Source of the DNA: Fibrobacter sp. UWB13
GTDB taxonomy: Bacteria; Fibrobacterota; Fibrobacteria; Fibrobacterales; Fibrobacteraceae
Direction of reading: 5' to 3'
DNA: 64,000 nucleotides
Assembly (NCBI RefSeq): GCF_900177805.1
Contig: NZ_FXAX01000001.1
Coordinates: 2,232,001 to 2,296,000 of the forward strand
Of this stretch, positions 55,836-64,000 are shown piece after piece (within the stretch, counting starts at the first letter, position 1; each line of letters begins with the position of its first letter). A model generated the notes under the pieces. It was not told the DNA's origin. It saw only the letters and a program-made list of their open reading frames with translations, and ran no database searches. The translations under genes and the position numbers were made by a program.

Positions 55836-58211
55836 ATGCAAGTTTCTCGCGTTAATAAAGTTTTCGCCCGTCTGGGGCGTTTTCAAGTCAAATTCCGTTG
55901 GCTGATTTTACTCGCAACAATTCTTGTAACGTTCGCCGCATGCCTCGGACTTCCACAACTGCAAATGACAGCCAGCGAAGAAGAATGGTTCGACGACTGG
56001 GACAAAGTCAAAATCGACCAAGCGCACTTCAATGACGTTTTCGGCAGCGATGACGGCTATATGGTGATGGTCCGTGCTAACGATGTTTTTGCACCCGAAG
56101 TTTTAAGCGCCATTGACCGACTTTCCAAGCGCCTCGAAAATGAAGTCCCTTACGCTGACCGCGTCGTTTCACTCACGCATAACTTATCCATCCCCATCGC
56201 AAATGATGAGGGTTTCGAAGTCATCGACCCATTCGAAAGCGGCATCCCGACAGATTCAGCACAACTCGCCGCCAAGAAATCGCTCATCATGAGCCGAGAA
56301 TCGCTCGTGAACAACATCGTCTCTGACGACGCCAAAGAAACATGGGTTATTCTCTCGTTGAAATCGTACGAAGGCGGTATCGATTTCGGCAAAGACAGCA
56401 TCGCACCTTTTGCCCGCAATGTCATCCTCTCCGAAGAATTCAAAAGCGACAAGTTCGAGATGCTCCCAACCGGCATGAGCTACACCGAAATGGAAGAGAA
56501 CGAAGTTATCTCGCGTGAATGCGCTATGCGCATTATCTTCGGCTTCGCCGTCATGCTCGTTTGCCTTATTTTATTCGTACGTTCCTTGCGCGGAGTCATC
56601 GTCCCTGCCATTGCAACCGTCGGAGGAATCGCATCTGTTCTCGGCGTAAACGCTTGGCTCGGCATCATCGGCGACGAAAGCATGGTCGCGCTCCCCGTAC
56701 TTTTGGGCATGGCACTTTCGGTGGGCTACTCTATCCATTACATCAATTCATTCCGCATGCACTTTAGGCGCACGGGCAACTGCCGCGAATCCGTCATAAA
56801 CGCCGTAGAAGAAACGGGCTGGCCCATTCTCTTCACCGTCATTACCACCGTTGCCTCGCTGATTTCGTTCCTGTTCGCAGGCATCCGCCCGATCCGCTGG
56901 ATTGGCGGCATTTCGGCAGGCATCGTCTTCATGGTTTACCTGTATGTCATCATCTTGATTCCGATTCTCATGAGCTTCGGTAAAAATACAAAGCCCGACC
57001 CGACAGAAGTGAAAGCGGCAGGCGCCACCAAAATCGACATCCTCTTTGAATTCTTCGGTCGCAAAGTCTGTAGGCACAGCGGAATCGTCGCCGCAATTTC
57101 CGCTGCCATAATGTTAGCGCAAATCCCTGGCGTGATGAACATTGACGTGAACATGGACTACACAAAAACGATGGGCGAAAAAATTTCGTTCGTCACAAGG
57201 CTTATGGACATGCTCAGCGGAAAACTCGGAAGCCTCTACGATTTCAACGTGATGGTTGAATTCAACGACGGCGACGCGCTGAAAGATCCCGCCAACATGA
57301 AGCGCATCGAAACGCTAGAACAAAAGCTCGGTACGCTCCAGCTCACAAAAATTTCAGGAGACAAGCCCCGCGTGCAATCCGTAACGCGACTCGTGAAAGA
57401 AATGAATCGCACGCTGAACAGCGACAGCACAGAATACTACAAAATTCCCGACGCACAAGACATGCTCACGCAACTGCTGTTCCTCTACGAAATTTCAGAT
57501 GCCGACGCGCTCTTTGAACGCATGGACGAAGATTACAAAACAACATTTATCCACATAGAACTCTCCGGGTACGACGCCAAGAAAATCGTTGAAGACCTCG
57601 ATTCCGCGAAATCGTACGCCGCGCAAATTTTCCCGGACGCCAAAACTTCAATCGTCGGTGAAGTCGTAAACTATGCCGAAATGAACGGCAAGCTCGTCAA
57701 TGGACTGTTGCGTTCGTTCGGAGGTTCATTTGTCATCATCGCCATCATGATGATTCTCGCATTCGGGAGCATCAAGGCAGGCCTCATCGGCATGATTCCA
57801 AACGTCGCCCCCGTACTTTTAATCGGTGGCGTCATGGGCTATTCGGGAATGCCGCTCGACATGATAACGATGATTGTGATGCCGATGATTTTGGGCATCG
57901 CCGTCGACGATACCATCCACATGAACAATCACATTAAATACGGTTACGAACGCACAGGCAGCTACAAAAAAGCGCTATTGCTCTCTTACCGCGAAATCGG
58001 AAAGACTATGGGCATGACGACATTCATTCTCTGCGCGATGTTCTTCGTGTTCATCTTTAGCCCGATGGGCGCATTGCACAACGTCGGATTACTTTCCATC
58101 ATCGGCCTTGCCGCCGCCCTCGTCGCCGACTACACGCTTACCACCGCGCTAGTCTATGTGCTCAAACCGTATGGAACGGAAAAGCGGAATCACTCAATAA
58201 ACCCTTCCTGA
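55836..58211 (+). CDS. RND/MMPL-family exporter
   Basis: 791 aa in two homologous halves, each with a large periplasmic loop after the first helix and then a bundle of five helices. The second halves hold ALPVLLGMALSVGYSIHYIN and VMPMILGIAVDDTIHMNNHI, the latter with the Asp pair of proton-driven MMPL/RND proteins (hydrophobe/amphiphile efflux-3 type). Such proteins move lipids or hopanoid-like molecules across the inner membrane. The substrate is unknown. It ends 22 nt inside the convergent JetD-like gene. Confidence 0.85.
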   Translation: MQVSRVNKVFARLGRFQVKFRWLILLATILVTFAACLGLPQLQMTASEEEWFDDWDKVKIDQAHFNDVFGSDDGYMVMVRANDVFAPEVLSAIDRLSKRLENEVPYADRVVSLTHNLSIPIANDEGFEVIDPFESGIPTDSAQLAAKKSLIMSRESLVNNIVSDDAKETWVILSLKSYEGGIDFGKDSIAPFARNVILSEEFKSDKFEMLPTGMSYTEMEENEVISRECAMRIIFGFAVMLVCLILFVRSLRGVIVPAIATVGGIASVLGVNAWLGIIGDESMVALPVLLGMALSVGYSIHYINSFRMHFRRTGNCRESVINAVEETGWPILFTVITTVASLISFLFAGIRPIRWIGGISAGIVFMVYLYVIILIPILMSFGKNTKPDPTEVKAAGATKIDILFEFFGRKVCRHSGIVAAISAAIMLAQIPGVMNIDVNMDYTKTMGEKISFVTRLMDMLSGKLGSLYDFNVMVEFNDGDALKDPANMKRIETLEQKLGTLQLTKISGDKPRVQSVTRLVKEMNRTLNSDSTEYYKIPDAQDMLTQLLFLYEISDADALFERMDEDYKTTFIHIELSGYDAKKIVEDLDSAKSYAAQIFPDAKTSIVGEVVNYAEMNGKLVNGLLRSFGGSFVIIAIMMILAFGSIKAGLIGMIPNVAPVLLIGGVMGYSGMPLDMITMIVMPMILGIAVDDTIHMNNHIKYGYERTGSYKKALLLSYREIGKTMGMTTFILCAMFFVFIFSPMGALHNVGLLSIIGLAAALVADYTLTTALVYVLKPYGTEKRNHSINPS

Positions 58212-59089
58212 TCGTAGCACTTGTGATGTTTCTTTATCAGGTTCACAAGCGGAAGCACTCTCAAATCAGTCACTTTCATATTTTCAAATTTTAAAATTTG
58301 ATCGTCGTAACGTTCGCGGCTACCATTTGCTATGCGTTTTTCCGCATCTTGCGGGATAAAGAATGCTGAACGGTCTTCGAGTTTCGCATAAAATTCGGTA
58401 AGATAAATGTTAATGCCAGCGAGGTCAAGGTCGCCAAAATGCACATAGTAATTTTCGTTACCACAAAGCCAACGAATCAAATCGCCTGATTGCGGATATC
58501 GAGCGACAAACAATAATGGTTGCGGTTTAACAAATGGCACTATTTGTTTGAACAAAGTTTTTTGCCTTTCAATATAGCGGAAATTTTCCATATTCTCTAT
58601 GCCCACAACTATCACATTTTCGGGGATAAAGAAATTTTCGTAATCAGCGATGAATACGTAAGAGCCGTCGGGAGGATTCAGGTCGAAGTGTTTTCCATTG
58701 AGGCTGACGGGAATAGGCTCATAGCAATTCACTAAGAAACCCTTGCAACTGCGAGTAATTCGAATTTTAGAATTACCAGTTGTAGCGGCTTGCTCTTTAC
58801 GCAAAGCCAAAGGTCTTATGCTACTTTCGGCCCAAGAGAGTCTGCGATACATTTCTTCACTTTTTTCCAAATCCTTAAATGCGTCGTGACGTGTAGCAAG
58901 ATAAGCACGGAGAGCTTTCCCATTTGGTGCTTTACAAAAAGAGCCTCGCCCTTTCGGAATAGAAATCAGCAAACCTTCTTTAAGCAATTCTGCAAAAACA
59001 GTTCCCTTGCAATCGCTTGCAGGAAGTTCACCGCCATTAACAAGGGCAATTAGTTTATTCAGCAACGCAGTTGTGATGTTATAAGGCAT
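58190..59089 (-). CDS. JetD-like Toprim nuclease of a Wadjet-type system
   Basis: 299 aa. The C-terminal half shows a Toprim fold: the Glu motif NVIVVGIENMENFRYI (about residue 165) and the DxD motif YVHFGDLDLAGINIYL (about 218-232), ending in DQEGFIE. The N-terminal part is helix-turn-helix-like. In Wadjet, JetD cleaves plasmid DNA that the SMC complex has extruded. At 299 aa it is shorter than typical JetD proteins (about 400). It starts one base after the JetC-like stop (TAG-T-ATG), so translation is coupled. Confidence 0.8.
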   Translation of the reverse strand: MPYNITTALLNKLIALVNGGELPASDCKGTVFAELLKEGLLISIPKGRGSFCKAPNGKALRAYLATRHDAFKDLEKSEEMYRRLSWAESSIRPLALRKEQAATTGNSKIRITRSCKGFLVNCYEPIPVSLNGKHFDLNPPDGSYVFIADYENFFIPENVIVVGIENMENFRYIERQKTLFKQIVPFVKPQPLLFVARYPQSGDLIRWLCGNENYYVHFGDLDLAGINIYLTEFYAKLEDRSAFFIPQDAEKRIANGSRERYDDQILKFENMKVTDLRVLPLVNLIKKHHKCYDQEGFIE

Positions 59090-59090
59090 A

Positions 59091-62000
59091 CTAATTTTCC
59101 ACTCGTCTAGTCATCAGCGGTCTTACCACCGTCTGCGATTTAGCATTCTTTTCAAGTAAATAGGTGTAGCGATATTCCGATACACTTTGCGTTGTGGGCG
59201 AACCGTTCACCAGATAAATATTTCGACTGTTCGCAAATTTCAAAATGCCATTTGCATTTTTCGGATGGAGTTTTCCGATTTCGTCCATCATGCAATGGAG
59301 CTTAAATTCACCGAACTTGCGCGAAGCCTGGGTTTTGAAAACATTGATAAGCATAATGTTCACCATCGCTTTCACAAGCACATCCGTTCCTTCGGAACCC
59401 ACATTCGAAATTTTGTCAATCCAACCAGTATCGTTATCATTTTCTTGCACGCGGAACTGCAAGCGGAACGAATCTGAAAGTTTCAGCAAATTGCGAGTCG
59501 GTTCGTCATTCAAAGACTTCACAAATTGCAATAGCAAATTTACCGCTCCACGATTCGCACTTTCAGAATCCCCAACAGAGAACAAATTCAAATCACCCAA
59601 TGCATACTGATTTTCGGCATAAAACTTCTGCATAGAAAGCATCAATCGCATCAACTTATCGTTCGATTCTTCAGTACGCAAAGCGATACTCTTGATGACT
59701 CCCGCAAAATTCTTTTCGATAAAGTCTCGATTAATACTATTTACAATTTTTTCGATTTCAGATTTCTGGCGCGTAACATCGCCCACTTCTTTTGCAACTC
59801 GTGCCAAAATATCAGAATAGCGTCCGCTTGTTCGCTTGCGATAGTCTTCAATCTTTTCATTCAGCAAAAAGTCACTCAAGTTGTCTGCGAAATCCATAAA
59901 GTCACCTTCGCTATTCAGCTCCATCTTAAACTTGAAAGTATTGCGTCTAGAGAAACGCCCTTTGAACTTGTTGATTGCAATTTCAAGTTCCTTGCTGCGC
60001 TTTTGGCTATTCATTAGAGATTCTTTGAGTTCCGTCAAAATTTCGGTACAAAGGCGAGCATTAGGCGATTCCCCGACATCTTTCAGATTTTCAGGACAGA
60101 AGCTAGAAATAGAGAATTTATCGGTTTCCTCAATAGAATCCTTTAACAAGCGTTCCGTTTCGCGATTCTTTTGCAAAACATTATTCTGTTCAACTCGTTT
60201 TGCTTCAAGACGTTCCTTACGAACGTTAAACTTCTGCTGCAAATCATTCAATCGACTTTCTAAATCGCGTTTATCATTTTTGAATTCATCTTCGCGGTCA
60301 AAGAATTCTTGTTTGTCATAGCGGTAACGGGCCACCAAATCGCGATTGCGTTCAATTTCGTTCAACTGCTGCTGCACATTATCAATTTCCGCTTCGCATT
60401 CCTTCAACACGCTGACATCGACATTCTTATTTTTGAGTTCTTCATCGCGTTGCAGCAACAAATTCTTGCGTTCGTTTTCCGCTTCACTTTTGCGAGTTTC
60501 TATTTCAGTTAGAATTTGCACACGGAAATCGTCAAACGCATTTTGAAGAGATTCATTTTCTTGCAATTTCGCTTTTTCATTCGCTTTAAGTTCGCGATTT
60601 TTATCTGCAACAATTTTGTCCTGTTGATCTTCGGCGTTCAGCAATTTTTCAGAAAGCTGGCTCTGTTGAGACTGAATTTCATTTTTACGCTTTTCAATTT
60701 CAGCAGCATCATCGCGAATCCATTTTTCGCGATCGTTTTCTATGCGTTTACGCGTTATCGGAATTTGCACCAAATCGTTATCGGCATTCCTAATATTTTC
60801 CAACAGCGGTTTGATTTTTGGAGCATACAAGCGTTCTACCGCAGCATTTTTCTTTTCAAGAGCATCCGCCAATTCCGTCTGTTTCGCTTTATTTTCTTCA
60901 ACAAACTTTAAAACAGACTTTTTCTCGTTTGCAATTTCTTCAGGTGTGCGCACTCGGACTGGCAATTCTTCGAGATTAATTTTCACACCGAAAAGAGCGT
61001 TGTTTGCATCCGTCGCAGCTTCAGCCCCGGCAGCAGTCGCACCAACATTTACAAGTTCCGGCGAAAGCGTTGTATTGTACAAAACGGCTTCTTCATCTAC
61101 AACCTTGCCAATGGAATTTTCCCAACCAGGTTTATTTTGGCTGAGCCATTCATAGAAGGAACCTTTTTGCCGTTCTAGCAATTCGTCAAGATTTTTAAGT
61201 TGAGCAATTAAGTCTTGATTTTTCGCAACCAAAGCATCATTTTCTTTTTCATATTCGACGCGGTTCCGCTCCTGTTCAGCATCACGCTGTGCAGAAAGCT
61301 TGCTCAACTCCGCTTGATTCGTGGATTTTAAAACCTTCGTTTCGCTTTCTTGCGTGTTCAAAGATTTTAGCTGTTCATCGCACTCGCGAATTTTATCTGC
61401 AAATGGATGAACGTACTTGAGCTCTAGCAATTTCTTGTCACAAGCAACACTATCAGCCTTAAGCGAGTCAATCGTATTTTTAACACTCTCCAATTTTTCA
61501 TCGTATCGTGCAACAATCGCCGCCCTGGACTGTTCAAATTTTTCAAGTACCCGCTGTTGTTGTTCCAATAGCTCCGCTTTTTTATCGTTCAAACGAACGG
61601 TCTGATTTTGCTTAAACTCTTCTAACGCTCGCGAAACTTGCTTCAACAAATTTTCAAACTTGTCCGCAACATCATCGTATTCACGGGTCAAAAGGCGACG
61701 ACGTTCTTCAAGCCGCTCTTTCTCGTTTTTCAATGAACCTTCGCATTCATGCTTTTTCAGAACATCATCAATATTTTTCGCTTGATAATCCTGGAACTTA
61801 TCACGACAGTTTTTCAGTTTGTCCTTGACAAGAGTCAAACTCGCATTAAGTCCATCGCGTTCCTTATTGAACTTTCCATTTTCTTCACTAATAAGACGAA
61901 TCGTATCGTTCAACGCCGCATTCGACTTTTCAATTTCAATCGCAATCGACGGTAACTGTTCTTTTGCGGTACGATAAGAATAATTCAGTTGCTTGCCACA

Positions 62001-62789
62001 CTCCTCAATATTTTTCTTGAGTCCCAAAAGCGAATGGTAAAGTTTCACAACACGGTCGGCATCAAGCCTAGTCTCACATTCGCCTCGTTTGTTCGTCGTG
62101 AACCAAAGTCCGATATCGCTATATTCCTGTTCAAACTCCGAAACCTGATGCCTAAAATACCCCAAGTCGATAAACGAACTTTCACTATCCATCGACTGGA
62201 TAATCGTTTCCTTGATAAAATCTGCATCAAGCTTCGAATTCAGAAAAACATTCTGTATGCTGCGTGGTATATTCTGGTAACGGCTACTTTCAGCAATCGA
62301 GAATTTGAAAAATTCCTTTTTCATGACCGCCTGATGATTTCCGTAAATAATATCACGGAACATCTCATAGCGATCTACAATCGGGCTCATGTAGCAACCA
62401 TTAAGCCGTGTGCGAACTGTCGTCATTTCGGCAGTCACTTCGCCATTTTCGTCAATCAGCCATTCTTTCTTGTATGGCGAATCAATAAAGCGAAAAACCG
62501 TTCTACCATTAGACTTACTCAACAACACACAAAATGCAGATTCGTCTCGTTCTACTTCATAAACAACGTAAGAGTTAGATTGTTCAAAATAGAAATCATC
62601 GAAAGATTTCTTTTCCTTGGGAATCCCCAACTTTTGCTTGTCCGCATTGTAGAAAAAGAGAATTGCGCGCAAAAGAGTGCTCTTGCCTACGCCCTGCGTA
62701 CCTATCAAATGCACATTTCCATTAAGACCAATTTCTGCATAACGCACGTGGGCGCTATTGATAAATACAATCTTGTTAAGGGATCTCAT
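59091..62789 (-). CDS. JetC/MukB-like SMC ATPase
   Basis: 1232 aa from the ATG at 62789, which follows GGAGGGGG; an upstream in-frame ATG at 62807 lacks this. N-terminal ATPase head with Walker A LIGTQGVGKSTLLRAILFF (about residue 30). Long coiled coil at about 250-990 with a central hinge-like gap near 560-640. C-terminal head with signature-like VGSEGTDVLVKAMVN and Walker B LHCMMDEIGKLHP. It is the motor that extrudes DNA loops in Wadjet and Muk/Mks complexes. It overlaps the JetB-like gene by 14 nt. Confidence 0.85.
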   Translation of the reverse strand: MRSLNKIVFINSAHVRYAEIGLNGNVHLIGTQGVGKSTLLRAILFFYNADKQKLGIPKEKKSFDDFYFEQSNSYVVYEVERDESAFCVLLSKSNGRTVFRFIDSPYKKEWLIDENGEVTAEMTTVRTRLNGCYMSPIVDRYEMFRDIIYGNHQAVMKKEFFKFSIAESSRYQNIPRSIQNVFLNSKLDADFIKETIIQSMDSESSFIDLGYFRHQVSEFEQEYSDIGLWFTTNKRGECETRLDADRVVKLYHSLLGLKKNIEECGKQLNYSYRTAKEQLPSIAIEIEKSNAALNDTIRLISEENGKFNKERDGLNASLTLVKDKLKNCRDKFQDYQAKNIDDVLKKHECEGSLKNEKERLEERRRLLTREYDDVADKFENLLKQVSRALEEFKQNQTVRLNDKKAELLEQQQRVLEKFEQSRAAIVARYDEKLESVKNTIDSLKADSVACDKKLLELKYVHPFADKIRECDEQLKSLNTQESETKVLKSTNQAELSKLSAQRDAEQERNRVEYEKENDALVAKNQDLIAQLKNLDELLERQKGSFYEWLSQNKPGWENSIGKVVDEEAVLYNTTLSPELVNVGATAAGAEAATDANNALFGVKINLEELPVRVRTPEEIANEKKSVLKFVEENKAKQTELADALEKKNAAVERLYAPKIKPLLENIRNADNDLVQIPITRKRIENDREKWIRDDAAEIEKRKNEIQSQQSQLSEKLLNAEDQQDKIVADKNRELKANEKAKLQENESLQNAFDDFRVQILTEIETRKSEAENERKNLLLQRDEELKNKNVDVSVLKECEAEIDNVQQQLNEIERNRDLVARYRYDKQEFFDREDEFKNDKRDLESRLNDLQQKFNVRKERLEAKRVEQNNVLQKNRETERLLKDSIEETDKFSISSFCPENLKDVGESPNARLCTEILTELKESLMNSQKRSKELEIAINKFKGRFSRRNTFKFKMELNSEGDFMDFADNLSDFLLNEKIEDYRKRTSGRYSDILARVAKEVGDVTRQKSEIEKIVNSINRDFIEKNFAGVIKSIALRTEESNDKLMRLMLSMQKFYAENQYALGDLNLFSVGDSESANRGAVNLLLQFVKSLNDEPTRNLLKLSDSFRLQFRVQENDNDTGWIDKISNVGSEGTDVLVKAMVNIMLINVFKTQASRKFGEFKLHCMMDEIGKLHPKNANGILKFANSRNIYLVNGSPTTQSVSEYRYTYLLEKNAKSQTVVRPLMTRRVEN

Positions 62790-63327
62790 TTTCAGCCCCC
62801 TCCACAATATTCAAGCAATTCACCATTTCTTCGAGATAATGGAACGAAGCGGTTACCTTATACAAACCTTCCAAATCATTTTCAAGTTCCACAAAACCCG
62901 CTTTTACAAAATCATCCGTCAGCCTATCAATAACATCTGCAAAAGCTTTTTTGTCTGCGTAAAGCTTAGTCGCCTTATCCTTCAGTTCCATATCACAAGA
63001 AATTCGTTCCAGAATTTTCGCCTTGGTATAGACAAAACCCGAACCAAATGCTGAATTGAATGTTTTCAAAAAATCAAGTCGATCTATCCAATCGCAAAAA
63101 CGAGCAAGCTTGTCAACCGCATTTACGCGCTGTTCGTGCCTTGAAAAATAAAAATACCCATTACCGCTCTCTAGCACAAAGCCGATACCTTCATAATATT
63201 CACGGTAATTTTCAAAATCGTCTTCAATCTGGTCGAAATACGCACGGTTCGCTTGGGAAACGCTGTTCATCGAAATAAACGAGCCCTTGCTCAAGATATC
63301 AAAAATTTCCTTGGAGTATTTTAGCAT
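62776..63327 (-). CDS. JetB/MksE-like subunit
   Basis: 183 aa, all helical with winged-helix character (YSKEIFDILSKGSFISMN; VIDRLTDDFVKAGFVELEND). Size, content and place before the SMC gene fit the MukE/MksE/JetB family, which bridges the SMC head and the kleisin subunit. The expected kleisin (JetA/MukF, about 450-550 aa) is not encoded next to it. There is no strong ribosome-binding site before 63327. Confidence 0.7.
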   Translation of the reverse strand: MLKYSKEIFDILSKGSFISMNSVSQANRAYFDQIEDDFENYREYYEGIGFVLESGNGYFYFSRHEQRVNAVDKLARFCDWIDRLDFLKTFNSAFGSGFVYTKAKILERISCDMELKDKATKLYADKKAFADVIDRLTDDFVKAGFVELENDLEGLYKVTASFHYLEEMVNCLNIVEGAENEIP

Positions 63328-63406
63328 AGATGAAAATTATAAAAGTTTAGCAGTGCGCAGAGTATTTTTACCCGAAATATTCAATAATACGCAGAGTATT
63401 TCGTCT

Positions 63407-64000
63407 CTAAGCCCCTTCTGAAGCCGTTACCTTTTTGAATTCATCCATTATCGGGTGGTAAACCTCCGGGCATTCGACTTGCATAATGGTCGTAATTTTG
63501 TTACCACCGTCTTTTGAAGATGCACCGCAATGGAATAATTTCTCGTTAGGTAATCCGTAATCCAAAAATGTGTAGCGGTCATGAAACTTGCGGTTCGGAC
63601 GATCGATTTTTAACGAAACATCAGGTCTGGCTTTTTCATAATCTGCCTTTATCGCTGGAGTAATCTTTTCGTTGCCCCATTGCTCGCTGAAAATCTGTAC
63701 GCTTACGCCTTTAGCAATTCCGCGCAACAGATCCAAAGTTTTTACGCCCACGTAGTTATCAATAATCGTGATGGATTTCTTCGCCATAGCATAAATCTTC
63801 GTGTAGGCGACGTCGGCTTCCAACTTCTGTCCATCGAAAATCAGGAAGTGTTTGTAGGTAGAGGGATCGATGAAGTTCTCCATAACCTTTTGAAGGTCAA
63901 TATTCATTTTGCAGAGATCTTTGCGCACGTCGTGCACTTCGCCGGAAAGTTCGCGTACATTGGCAGATGTAACGGCAATATCGCGAGTATTTTGGACGGT
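63407..64000 (-). CDS. C-terminal part of a RhuM/ORF6N-type protein with PLD-like domain (5' end outside window)
   Basis: The frame is open to the window edge (TVQNTRDIAVTSANV... before HDVRKDL), so the start lies beyond 64000; the GTG at 63937 is probably not the real start. The visible part has a coiled segment, then LIFDGQKLEADVAYTKIYAM, SITIIDNYVGVKTLDLL, NRKFHDRYTFLDYG and FHCGASSKDGGNKITTI, a phospholipase-D-like tail found on such island proteins. It stands 79 nt upstream of the JetB-like gene in the same direction. Confidence 0.7.
   Translation of the reverse strand, partial: TVQNTRDIAVTSANVRELSGEVHDVRKDLCKMNIDLQKVMENFIDPSTYKHFLIFDGQKLEADVAYTKIYAMAKKSITIIDNYVGVKTLDLLRGIAKGVSVQIFSEQWGNEKITPAIKADYEKARPDVSLKIDRPNRKFHDRYTFLDYGLPNEKLFHCGASSKDGGNKITTIMQVECPEVYHPIMDEFKKVTASEGA

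Noticed and set aside
1-64000. tRNA, rRNA, prophage genes, IS transposases, CRISPR arrays
   Set aside because: None was recognised on reading either strand. A dedicated scan (tRNAscan-SE, ISfinder) would be needed to exclude small or degenerate ones.

Overview
The window looks like chromosome of a Gram-negative gut or rumen bacterium, most probably a Fibrobacter. The signs are outer-membrane receptors and porins, many SPase II lipoproteins, a TIGR02147-family regulator (a family concentrated in Fibrobacterota), and a GH26 mannanase with a carbohydrate-binding module and a C-terminal sorting-like tail. Assignments rest on reading motifs by eye; no database search was possible.

Layout. 1-7130: iron or siderophore-type uptake (truncated TonB receptor, beta-propeller lipoprotein, heterodimeric ABC pair). 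7140-14000: a RelBE-type toxin-antitoxin pair and a type III restriction-modification (R-M) system, bounded by a 69-nt direct repeat made from the 3' end of a methyltransferase gene. 14000-19960: hydrolase, ZIP transporter, DUF234 ATPase, lipoprotein, GNAT, LysR. 20100-28200: second defence block with type I R-M (hsdMSR), a DUF1016 nuclease, a toxin-antitoxin-like pair and a broken RhuM gene. 28200-35500 plus 47270-48600: a cluster of small oxidoreductase, hydrolase and binding proteins whose promoters share one LysR-type operator. 35500-45790: a Pst/Pho phosphate island inserted between a flavodoxin gene and its terminator. 45900-47250: a 1.3-kb insert with an acetyltransferase, between 58-nt direct repeats. 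48790-52620: TIGR02147 regulator, lipoprotein and GH26 mannanase. 52700-55580: an ECF transporter. 55840-58210: an RND/MMPL exporter. 58190-64000: a Wadjet-like SMC defence operon (JetB, JetC and JetD-like) and a partial PLD-like gene.

The most novel-looking item is a structured RNA leader. About 230 nt upstream of both the type III mod gene (minus strand, about 12800-13022) and the unrelated type I hsdM gene (plus strand, about 20111-20337) fold alike. Element lengths match almost exactly, unpaired blocks are conserved, and the stems change by compensating substitutions. Both leaders end in a hairpin at the ribosome-binding site or start codon. This suggests a shared riboregulator of R-M expression.

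Other strong signals are: six promoters with ATGC-N7-GCAT centred 55.5-56.5 bp upstream of the -10 box, consistent with LysR-type activation; three islands flanked by direct repeats with no recombinase gene; REP-like repeats translated in frame inside HsdS and an ABC ATPase; an in-frame TGA splitting phoR; and a Wadjet-like operon with no JetA visible.
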